From contig WMKK01000017.1 in the NCBI GenBank assembly GCA_012295225.1, positions 372,001-436,000 of the forward strand: 64,000 nt of DNA, in the 5' to 3' direction. The notes under the pieces were generated by a model. That model was not told where the DNA came from and did no database searches. It worked only from the letters and a program-made list of their open reading frames with translations. The translations under genes were made by a program, and so were the position numbers. Shown here in pieces: positions 19,895 through 28,471 of this stretch. The DNA comes from Ostreococcus mediterraneus. Taxonomy: Eukaryota; Chlorophyta; Mamiellophyceae; Mamiellales; Bathycoccaceae. Positions within the stretch are counted from its first letter, which is position 1, and every line of letters starts with the position of its first letter.

Positions 19895-21915
19895 TTATTC
19901 TTCGGCAGCGAGCGCGGAGAAGGCGTTGGCGGCGACGACTGGCGCCGCCGGTTCAGCCGGTTTGACGACGCGCGGCTTGACATCCTTGGCCTCCTTCTTG
20001 TCGCCGTCATCCTTCTTGTCGTCATCCTTTTTCTCAGACTTGTTCGGTGGGGCATTCTTTGCGAACCGGAATTTGTCGTCGAATTCGAGGCTCATCTTTG
20101 TGAGCCGGAGCTCCAACGACTTGATTTCATCCAAATCGGCGCCATCCGCCGCCTTCAAATCGGCGATTTTCGTCTTGAGCTCCTTTTCCTCCTTGAACTC
20201 CCTACGCTTGACGCCACCTACGGAGAGCTTCAAGTCTTCCAAAGCGGCATCACGACCAGCTTCTTTCAACGCTTCTTCGCGCGGGCGAGCGCCGCCGAAG
20301 AGGGAAGATTTTGCAGCCGCTCCGACGGGAGCGTCGCTCGAACGCTTGGACAAATTGAGCTTTGGACGCGCCGCGCGTTCTTCCGGAGTTGCTTCTCTGA
20401 GGTCTTCTTCCTTGCGCGGAGCGTTGAATGCAGGCTTTCGGGATGAGCCCCAGCGGTCGCCATCGCTCGGCGCGGCGTCACGCGGTGCACGTTCAGCGCG
20501 TTCTTCGCGAGCCGGAATGGCTTCACGCGGCTTGTCGTCGACGTATTTGACGTCAACCGGCTTGGCTCCACCGAACAAGGACGACGATGCACCACCAGCG
20601 GATGATGCGGTAGTCTCCGAACGCGGCTTGAGCTGCAATTTCGGGCGTTCACCACGCGGGGCGTCATCTTCCGCGGGCGGGGGCGAAGCGGCTCGCGTAC
20701 GGCTGCGCAACGAGCCCCAGTCGCGGTCGCGGTCATCGCGCACGGGGCGCTCCTCGTATCTCGAATCGCGCTCGACCGGACGTTTATCTTTGTTCCAATT
20801 ATCGGTTTCATCCGCACGCGACGGCCCGAGCTCCTCACGAGGAGGTCGGTCAGAGAATTCAAAGCCGCCGCGACGCTCTTCGCGTTCCCCGTATCTATCG
20901 CCACCGTAGCGACCGCGGTCACCACGCTCGGCATAGCGGTCATCTTGAGGCGGCGCACGACGATCAGAGCCCCAGTTAGAGCTCATGTCTGCGCGCGACG
21001 GCCCTTGCTCCTCGCGTTCACCACGTTCATCGTCGTATTCTCCGCCGCCGCGACGGTCGTCCCGGTCATATCGTCCGCCGCCTCGGCGCTCCTCACGATC
21101 ACCATAACGATCACCACCCCGTCCACCGCGATCGCCGTATCGATCGCCACCACCTTCACGGTCGCCGCCACCGTAGCGATCACCGCCGTACTCTTTAAAC
21201 CCACCGCCGAGTCCGCCGCCGCGGCGTTCCTCTTCACCCTCCGGTCGGTCAATTCTCGGCCCGCTCGGAAGCACAAAGTCATCCCCACCGCGCCCGAACC
21301 CGCCCCCACCGCTTCGACCGGGCGGAGCGTACGACGACCCACCACCGCCCGCGCTTCCGGCGAACTCTGCCAGAGAAAGCTTTACGCCCTTGCTCTTTTT
21401 CGACGGCGCTTTAACGGCGGCGCCGAGCGTTGGAAACGCCGACGAGTCCTCCGCCGGCGCGCTTTCCGCACCGAGCGACGGGAAAGCCCCAGGCGGCGGT
21501 GCACCTAAGCTCTCCACGCCAGCATTGCCTTCATCAACCTGTGATACGTGACACCGCGTCAAACTGTCAGTCAAAAGTTCTGTGCGTCGGTGCGTGACAC
21601 CAAGAGTCATCCTCGCACCGCGCGCCTCCGTGACGCCGCACCGCGCCCGACGCGCGCACTGCGCGCAAGAACACACTCCTCGTCATCACGCAACCGCGCC
21701 TCGGTCGCCATCGCGCACCCGCGGCGACGTCAATACGACGAAACACGACCGATTGAACGATCGCGCATCACGCTGGCGGCGCGCCGTCAACCTCATCGAT
21801 TTCCCTCTCACGCGCGCGTCGCGACCGCGCACGCGATGTGCACGCGTGACGCACGCATCAACGATATTTTCTCACGCACCTGTGTGCCCCAAGCGCTCGC
21901 GTTACCCCAAGCCAT
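19895..21915 (-). CDS. eIF4B: Plant-type translation initiation factor eIF4B
   Basis: 559 aa from exon 1 (21880..21915, MAWGNASAWGTQ) and exon 2 (19895..21538), with a 341-nt intron (GTGCGT donor, GACTGAC branch-like site, CACAG acceptor). eIF4B stimulates eIF4A helicase during mRNA recruitment. Plant eIF4B features visible are the Trp/Gly-rich N-terminus, the GAFPSLG/AFPTLG and KGVKLSLAEF motifs, a GPR segment (LPSGPRIDRPEGEEERRGGGL), a long run of degenerate DRYG/RGGDRYGDRE repeats, and a Lys/Glu-rich C-terminus with predicted helices. The protein is mostly disordered, and no RRM is apparent, as in plants. The long open frames on the opposite strand mirror its Ser/Arg-compatible codons and are not genes. 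Confidence 0.85.
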
Positions 21916-22002
21916 GGTTCGTTATGACGTCGGAACGTCGCGTTGGATAGGTCTTTGAAGCACAGAGGGTGAGATGGTTACACTGGAGTCGCTACGGTGG
22001 AT

Positions 22003-23967
22003 TTAATCGCCTCGTATGGCGCGCTGAATGTCGTCTTCGGTGGCGCTTTCTGCGGCAGCGATGATGTCATTCGGTGCGATGGTGTCGTCATCGGCGGCGA
22101 CGTCGGAATAGATTAACGACGCGACGCTGGATGATTTGGAAATTTGCCGAGACGAGGGCGACGGCGGCGCGCCGGCAAATCCGGAACCGCCCGCGTCGGA
22201 TGTTGATAGCCGGCGCTGTTGGTGCATGTGTTCATACGAGCCTCGAGAGGCGAAATTGACCATGTTCCAGCTCGGGACTCGGCCTCGAGCGGACATGCGA
22301 CCTTTGGATCCGAGTTTGTGGCGTAAGGCGGCGACGCATTCATCGAGGACGAGTTCGATGCCGCACGCGTGTTCAATCGCCGAGAGTTTCGGCCACATTT
22401 CTTTCTCACCCATCGTGGCGGTTTCGAACAAGTACTCTTTTGTTGGATTGCTGGCGATGCGGGAGAACTGTTTCCACGTGTACCACATCACCGCCGTGGA
22501 GTCACCTTCCCATTGTTGACCAAAGAGTTTGAATAAATCAAAGATATCCATTTGCGGCGCCAAGTCGAGAACTTGTCGGCATCGATGTTTCCATTCAGTT
22601 TCGATAAAGTACGCCCACATGGCGCAGAGCCTTCCGCGCGAGGCGAACCACCGCTTGATGCGCAGCAGTGGTACAATGTGCGGGTTCGTTTGCGACACGA
22701 CAAAGTAGTTGCAATTGAACAACTCGCGCAAGCCATCCATGGGTAAATCCGCCTCGAGGCTACCGTCGCGCCATCGACGCGGGCCGAGTTTGCCTTCAGG
22801 CTGCCACGGCACGAAAGCACCGTTTCGAGATTTAGCAAGCAGCGGTTGAGGCGGAAACAGACTTGGAAACGCGCATGAGGCGGCGACGGCGGACCACAAC
22901 ACGACGTGTGGAGACGTGAGGTAGTTGAGCAAACGCGGCTTTTCGCCTGGTCTCGTCGCGCACACGCATACGCTCAAGATTCGTCCACCGCTACGGTCGT
23001 ACGCTTCTTGAAAAGTTAAATCACCAAACAATGCGCGTAAGCAGCGCTGAAAGAAATCAATATCGTGCAACGCGCCTGTGCGCATGTAGTGCTTTAACGC
23101 GCTCAGTGGATCCTTGCCGCTGAAAAACGTCAAATCTGGCAGTAAATCCCAAAAATGCTCATCACTGAAGAACTCATCGAGCTCTTCTTGCGTGCGACTG
23201 GCTATAATGGCGGCAACTATAGATCCTACACTCGATCCCGCGAGTACGCGCGGGAGTAAATGTCGACGATTCAACGCGCGCGCTACGCCGACGTGAAACG
23301 TTCCAAGCGTTCCGCCACCGCTCATCATCAGCGCCGTGCGCCCAAAGCAATGGCGAGTTTCTTGCAAGAAGACGAGTTTCTCTTGTATGGTCACCTGGTC
23401 ATCCTCGGCAACCATCCTGAGCTGGGTTTTTATCTCCGAAATGTACTCTCGCACCGCCCTCGGCACGCCAAACGAAGAACTCGCATCCGCCGCCACGCTC
23501 ACTCGCGATGGACTCGTCAACGACCCTAAATTTCTTAATATATCCGCCCGAAGCAAAAACATCATCTCCTCCACATTCCCAGCCGCGCGCTGCGTCCGTA
23601 ACTGCCTCAACTGCTCTTCAATTAAATCCACATCGTACGCCCGCGACCCGCTCGCCCACGACGTCGGCACCGCCCCGCGTCCACGTCCACCCGCCGCCGC
23701 CGCATCCTCCTCCTCATCCAACCTCTCCAACTCATTTGCTGCATCCTCAAACTCTTCATACGTCGACGCTCGATCCAACGCCGCGCGTAATTCCCGTCGT
23801 CGGCGTTTCCTTTGCGCCGCCGTCGCGTCCAACCGTCTCACGTCTCGCGTCAGCGCCAGCCCCACCAGCGTTAACGTCGCCCCAACCATCGCCGCACGCG
23901 CGAGTACTCGCGCGTGCGCGTCCACGGCTGCCTTCGTCCGCGCGCGCATCGCCCATAGCGCATCCAT
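22003..23967 (-). CDS. SDP1: SDP1-type patatin-domain triacylglycerol lipase
   Basis: 654 aa from the ATG at 23967 (the frame opens further only via GTG). SDP1 and yeast Tgl3/4/5 hydrolyse stored triacylglycerol at lipid droplets. A hydrophobic segment near the N-terminus is followed by the region typical of SDP1/Tgl proteins. The patatin domain has the oxyanion loop MSGGGTLGTFHVGV, nucleophile elbow GSSVGS with the serine at about residue 246, and the dyad Asp in DGSLEADLP at about 401. The HIVPL and RIKRWFASRGRL segments and a Ser-rich C-terminus follow. It is head-to-head with the peroxisomal citrate synthase (390 bp between starts), which suggests coordinated use of stored oil. Confidence 0.88.
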   Translation of the reverse strand: MDALWAMRARTKAAVDAHARVLARAAMVGATLTLVGLALTRDVRRLDATAAQRKRRRRELRAALDRASTYEEFEDAANELERLDEEEDAAAAGGRGRGAVPTSWASGSRAYDVDLIEEQLRQLRTQRAAGNVEEMMFLLRADILRNLGSLTSPSRVSVAADASSSFGVPRAVREYISEIKTQLRMVAEDDQVTIQEKLVFLQETRHCFGRTALMMSGGGTLGTFHVGVARALNRRHLLPRVLAGSSVGSIVAAIIASRTQEELDEFFSDEHFWDLLPDLTFFSGKDPLSALKHYMRTGALHDIDFFQRCLRALFGDLTFQEAYDRSGGRILSVCVCATRPGEKPRLLNYLTSPHVVLWSAVAASCAFPSLFPPQPLLAKSRNGAFVPWQPEGKLGPRRWRDGSLEADLPMDGLRELFNCNYFVVSQTNPHIVPLLRIKRWFASRGRLCAMWAYFIETEWKHRCRQVLDLAPQMDIFDLFKLFGQQWEGDSTAVMWYTWKQFSRIASNPTKEYLFETATMGEKEMWPKLSAIEHACGIELVLDECVAALRHKLGSKGRMSARGRVPSWNMVNFASRGSYEHMHQQRRLSTSDAGGSGFAGAPPSPSSRQISKSSSVASLIYSDVAADDDTIAPNDIIAAAESATEDDIQRAIRGD

Positions 23968-24357
23968 CGCGCGCGAATGCGCGACGATTCGAGCGATGAA
24001 TGCCTCGGCACCGCTGAGACGCCCAACCACCACGCGCTCGTTTCACCGTCGCCGTCGCCGTCGACGATCGCGCGACCGCACACCGATGCCAACCGTGTGA
24101 CGCGAGACGCGGCGCGAGCGTGCGCGAACGGTCGCGAGCGCGCGCGAGAATGGCGCGCGTGGCGCGATTGATGGTTTGCACAGTCAGCATGCGCTTTTTT
24201 CGGCGGCGCGGCACTTTTCAGCGCGCAGACGTCGCGCGCGGCGAGCGTTGCGCGGGTGCGCGCGCGTGAGACGTGCGAACGCGAGTGTTTGACGCGAGTG
24301 CGTTAAAGCGCGAGGGTAAAGGTGGGCGATCGCGGCGCGAAAGAGAGAGAAGGAGAG
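23968..24357. promoter_or_regulatory. Divergent SDP1 / citrate synthase intergenic region
   Basis: 390 bp between the two start codons, very GC-rich with many CGCG steps and no open frame with family signal. I see no TATA box or clear repeated element. Its size leaves room for only one compact shared promoter. Confidence 0.55.
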
Positions 24358-25974
24358 ATGAGCGACGCGATTAATCGTAGATTGGACACCATCGGTAAAC
24401 ACGTCGGTGCGGGCGCGAACGCGAATGCGGACGGCGGATCACACGCGAATGATGGCGCATACATGAGACCTGCGCCTGGGGGCGGTGCGGGCACGCTCGA
24501 GTGCAAGGATTCGCGCACGGGGAAGTCGTACGCGATTCCGATTTCAACCGACGGCTCGGTGGACGCGGCGGCGTTCAAGGCGATCGTCGCTGGTGGCGAC
24601 GGGCGAGGGTTGGTGATGTATGATCCTGGGTACATAAACACTGCGCCGTGTAAGAGTAAGATTAGTTACATTGATGGCGACCGGGGGGTGTTGCGGTATC
24701 GCGGGTACGCGATTGAGAGCTTGGCGGAAAAGTCTACGTACTTGGAAACCGCGTTTGCGTTGGTGTACGGGGACTTACCCAACAGTTCGCAGCTCACGGA
24801 GTGGGAACGGACAATAGCGCGGCATAGCGCGCTGCCATTGCAGGTGGTGCACGCGATTGAGGCGTTGCCACACGACGCGCACCCGATGGCGGTTATGCTC
24901 GCCGGGCTCAACGCTCTGAGCGCGATGCATCCCGAACAGAACCCTGCGATTGCGGGCGGAGGCATTTACAACTCGCACGCCGTACAAGATAAGCAAATTG
25001 TGCGGATAATTGGGAAGATGACGACTTTGGCCGCGCACGCGTATCATCGAAACACTGGCCGCGCGCCGGCGGCGCCGAATACTCGTCTGTCGTACACGGA
25101 GAACTTCTTGTACATGCTCGATGCGGGTTTGGACGCCAGACATCGTCCGCATCCAAAGCTCGCTAAAGCCTTAGACACCATGTTTCTGCTCCACGCCGAA
25201 CATGAGATGAACTGTAGCACGGCGGCGTGCAGACACTTGGCGTCGAGTGGCGTCGACGTCTTCTGCGCCGTCGCCGGCGCGGTGGGCGCGTTGTACGGAC
25301 CCCTACATGGCGGTGCCAATGAAGCGGTGCTGAAAATGCTTGAGCGCATCGGAAGCGTAGAGAACATTCCAAGTTTCTTGGCTGGCGTCAAAGAAAAGAA
25401 GTACGTCATGTTTGGTTTTGGACACCGCGTGTACAAGAATTTCGACCCTCGGGCAAAAATTATTCGTGGCATTGCTAACGAAGTCTTCGAACTCGTCGGT
25501 CGTGATCCGTTGATTGACATTGCGATTGAGCTCGAAAAGTGCGCGCGCGCTGATGAATATTTCGTCAAGCGCAAGCTCTATCCAAATGTTGATTTTTACA
25601 GCGGATTGGTCTACCGCGCCATGGGGTTCCCGCCGGAATTCTTCACCGTCTTATTCGCCATTCCTCGAGCGGCTGGGTACCTTTCCCACTGGCGCGAAAG
25701 TTTGAGCGATCGGGATACAAAAATTATGCGACCGCAGCAAGTCTATCAAGGCGAGTGGCTACGCGATTACCAATCCATAGCCACGCGACAGCGGTCGCTG
25801 ACTGACGCCATGGATAGCGTGGCGCCGTCCAACGCTGCGCGGCGGCGCATGGCAGGCGATCCACCCGCTGGTCGTGTAGCCGGCGCATCGACAGGTGCTG
25901 AGTTATCAACGCCCGCGTGGCGCAGCGGTACGAGCGTCGGTGACGCCACCGCGGGCATGGAGCATTTGATGTAG
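24358..25974 (+). CDS. CSY: Citrate synthase, probably peroxisomal
   Basis: 538 aa; condenses acetyl-CoA with oxaloacetate. All catalytic residues are present: His in LHGGANEA at 317, His in FGHRVYK at 356 and Asp in VDFYSG at 412. Close to the N-terminus is RLDTIGKHV, which fits the peroxisomal PTS2 pattern (R-L-x-x-I-x-x-H-V), except that Val replaces the usual Leu/Ala/Phe at the last position; plant peroxisomal citrate synthases carry a PTS2 in the same place. A Gly/Ala-rich linker separates it from the enzyme. The frame extends 12 codons upstream via GTG only, so the ATG at 24358 is used. The C-terminus has an extra tail of about 60 residues. Mitochondrial targeting cannot be fully excluded. 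Confidence 0.9.
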   Translation: MSDAINRRLDTIGKHVGAGANANADGGSHANDGAYMRPAPGGGAGTLECKDSRTGKSYAIPISTDGSVDAAAFKAIVAGGDGRGLVMYDPGYINTAPCKSKISYIDGDRGVLRYRGYAIESLAEKSTYLETAFALVYGDLPNSSQLTEWERTIARHSALPLQVVHAIEALPHDAHPMAVMLAGLNALSAMHPEQNPAIAGGGIYNSHAVQDKQIVRIIGKMTTLAAHAYHRNTGRAPAAPNTRLSYTENFLYMLDAGLDARHRPHPKLAKALDTMFLLHAEHEMNCSTAACRHLASSGVDVFCAVAGAVGALYGPLHGGANEAVLKMLERIGSVENIPSFLAGVKEKKYVMFGFGHRVYKNFDPRAKIIRGIANEVFELVGRDPLIDIAIELEKCARADEYFVKRKLYPNVDFYSGLVYRAMGFPPEFFTVLFAIPRAAGYLSHWRESLSDRDTKIMRPQQVYQGEWLRDYQSIATRQRSLTDAMDSVAPSNAARRRMAGDPPAGRVAGASTGAELSTPAWRSGTSVGDATAGMEHLM

Positions 25975-26047
25975 TCTTTTTTCATTTACGCCGCTGGCCT
26001 TTTTTACAATGCAAAATCATTTTAAGCAGTGACAGAAACGATGAGCA

Positions 26048-27140
26048 TCATTTGTGCGGTGATCTATCGACGCACACGCGCACGCCAAATATATCCGTTC
26101 TCCATCGCATGCACGGTCGATCACCGCCGTTGAATAACACCGCGCGAGAGACGTACATGCGTTCTCGCGCGCGCCGCGGGTCGCACATCGACGTCTGCCG
26201 TTCAATCTCCGTACAATAATCGTACACTTCGTCCAAATCGGGTTGACAATACGGCCAATCAATGGGTGCATTCATGCGTGATACGCGTTCGCGATACCAT
26301 GATTTCCTTGGCTCGTACGTACACTTTCGTAGCACTTCTTCCACGGAGCACGGCCGAATCAGCGTCGCGCATCGCATGTAATCATCAAAAGCCGTGGGAT
26401 TTCCCGGAAATATCGTCGAGAACCACGTGAGTTGCTGCATGAGACGACCAATTTCGCCTTGGGGTTCGAATAACACTTGCGTTCCAGATTCATCATAGAT
26501 TATATACGCGTCGTTGGAGTACCGTATGTACGGATCTTCGTACGAACCTCCGCCGCGAGGCGCTGGCTCGTACGGATAATACGGCGGCGGCTGAGTATTG
26601 GTGTTATACCCCGTTACCGATTGCGAGCCTTGATTTTCATTATATATCACCGTCACGCCGTCCATGGCTCGCGTCGTAGGCGACTGCGCGCCGCCGCGTC
26701 CGTTGCTGACGCCCACGGTCGAGTCCATCCACGTCGTCTGACTCGCGCGCGCGCGCGCCACGCGCTCGAGATCCGATCTCAACTCGAGCGCAATATCATC
26801 CAGTGCGCGTTGGAGCTCGCCGACATCAATATTCTCCGCACCAGGGCTCGTGAGTAACGACGCTTCGAGTTTAGCCACCTCTCGAGCGACGTAGTCGTCA
26901 TACGCGTCGTACTGCCCCGCCCGCGCGTAGTCGTGCTCATTCAACCAGAACGATTCACGCCACGACGACTCGTCGTCATAGCCACCATAATACCCATCAT
27001 TATCATCATCATCATCATCATCGTGCCCGCTCACATCGCTCCCCGACGACATGGCTACCTCACGAGGCTCGAACACCCGCACCGCCCTCGTGGCCGCATC
27101 CACGCTCACAATGTTCTCCTCCACACCGCGCGCGGCGACC

Positions 27141-27180
<40 letters not shown>

Positions 27181-27226
27181 CTAAACCCCACCACCGGCGA
27201 CGCGTTCGGTGCGGTCGCGACGACAT
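26048..27226 (-). CDS. Uncharacterised signal-anchored protein with an eight-cysteine C-terminus
   Basis: 392 aa, function not recognised. A basic N-terminus (RPHRTRRR) is followed by a hydrophobic segment of alternating Gly and Val at about residues 12-35, which could be a signal peptide or type II anchor. An Asp/Tyr-rich acidic region, a helical stretch and a Pro/Tyr-rich linker (TNTQPPPYYPYEPAPRGG) come next. All eight cysteines lie in the last 110 or so residues (CATLIRPC ... RPCMRW ... VRVCVD), consistent with disulfides in a lumenal or extracellular domain. The upstream open frame uses GTG, so the ATG at 27226 was chosen. It is convergent with citrate synthase and divergent from the RAF2-like gene. 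Confidence 0.65.
27143..27178 (+). repeat. Six tandem GCCGAC hexamers inside a coding exon
   Basis: Six copies of GCCGAC on the plus strand. On the minus strand they encode the Gly-Val repeat that forms the putative membrane anchor of the gene at 26048..27226. Confidence 0.9.
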
Positions 27227-27532
27227 CGTCGCCACGCGGCGTCGCGGAATGCCCACACACCGTGCGCGCGCGACGCCCTCGCGAATACGAACCGGCGCGA
27301 GGGCGGGGCTTCACACTCGTGGACCTAAAAAATAATACACGTTTTCTCGGACATACGACGTATATATTGATATATTTACATCTAGTACCCGGTATTCTGT
27401 AACGTGTGTACATGGACATCAATACATTATTTCTCGGACACTCGGACCATATGGTACGTACGAAAACGTCTGTGTCGTGTATCACTCGTGCGTCGCGACC
27501 CTAGAACCTCTGGACGACACGAAGGCCCCTTC
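27227..27532. promoter_or_regulatory. Divergent spacer between the eight-cysteine protein and the RAF2-like gene
   Basis: 306 bp. The half nearer the RAF2-like gene is AT-rich, with TATATATTGATATATTTAC near 27360-27380, about 160 bp before that gene's ATG, a plausible core promoter. No open frame here has any family signal. Confidence 0.45.
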
Positions 27533-27559
27533 ATGTTTTCATTCCGCGACGCGCAGACG

Positions 27560-27590
<31 letters not shown>

Positions 27591-28222
27591 TGACGAAGAC
27601 GACGATGACGTCTTCGATGATGACACCGAGACGCGCGGCACCGCGACGCGCGCGCGGCGCGACGTTCGTCGTTCGCGCGGAAGGCGGCGTGAGCAAGCGC
27701 CAGGAAGATTTGGGCGGTCTCGGTGGGGATATCGGCGCGCGCGACGCCACCGTGGGCGAGCTCGAGAGCGGATTCTGCACCACGTCTCTCGGGCATGCCG
27801 ATACGGACCACATCTTAGCCGTGCCGGACGCCATGGCGCAGATGATTATGTTGAAGAACCAGACGATTGACGCGAGCGACGCGGATAAGCTCACGTTTGC
27901 GCAGCAAGAAGTGCTTCGTAAGCAAGTGTGGGATTGGAAGATTCGCCCTGGGAAGGGGAATTATGAGGTTTTGCGACGGGAATATACCACGAGCGATGCT
28001 GGTGCGATGGTGAAGGCGATTGAGGGGGTGTGCGCGCGCGTGGGGTGGACGCCGGCGTCGCTCGAAGCGACGGGCGCGGACAAGGTGGTGTGCGAGCTCG
28101 GGCAAGATTCCATCAAGGGCATGTGCGAGAACGATTTCATTCTCGCGTCGAAGATTGATGATGATGCTGGCGTTTCTGCGCTTATTGTTAAGGCGGCAGC
28201 CAAGGCGCGCGTGTGGTTTTAA
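27533..28222 (+). CDS. RAF2: Plastid pterin-dehydratase-like protein, RAF2-related
   Basis: 229 aa. The N-terminus is a Thr/Met/Arg-rich transit-like peptide, partly encoded by ACG/ATG trinucleotide runs. The mature part follows the plant plastid PCD-like family: GARDATVGELESGF, TDHILAVPDA, then the PCD fold ending in MCENDFILASKID. In plants this group includes RAF2, a Rubisco assembly factor, and true pterin-4a-carbinolamine dehydratases. The active-site His pair of dehydratases (the HHP or HYP-xLHLE segment) is replaced here by VGWTPASLEA, so an enzymatic role is unlikely and a chaperone role is more plausible. The in-frame GTG at 27404 was rejected. Which plant paralogue it matches best needs alignment. 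Confidence 0.72.
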
Positions 28223-28279
28223 GTTTTAACCATCGACGTCGGCGGACGCTGTACGCGCTATTATTTCCACATTGCGGGG

Positions 28280-28303
28280 GCGCGCTCAAGCGTGTGAGCG
28301 CGC
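28280..28303. terminator. GC-rich hairpin between two convergent genes
   Basis: GCGCGCTCA at 28280-28288 pairs perfectly with TGAGCGCGC at 28295-28303 around a 6-nt loop. It lies in the 249-bp space between the RAF2-like and RNase Z stop codons. It may mark a 3' UTR structure or separate opposing transcripts; no function is shown. Confidence 0.35.
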
Positions 28304-28471
28304 GCGTATTCAAGATTTGACTGATTTACATACGACAATGACGACGACGCAACAAAAACATTGCAACAACAATACATATTCATATTGATTTACAACACTG
28401 TTGATTCTATCACTCGCCGCAGCGCCGACCGACGACTACCGCGACGACTCCAACACGACGCCAAAAGCTAT

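Noticed and set aside
19884-20909. Open frame on the plus strand opposite eIF4B
   Set aside because: Ser/Arg-rich shadow of the Asp/Arg/Gly repeats of eIF4B; no family motif.
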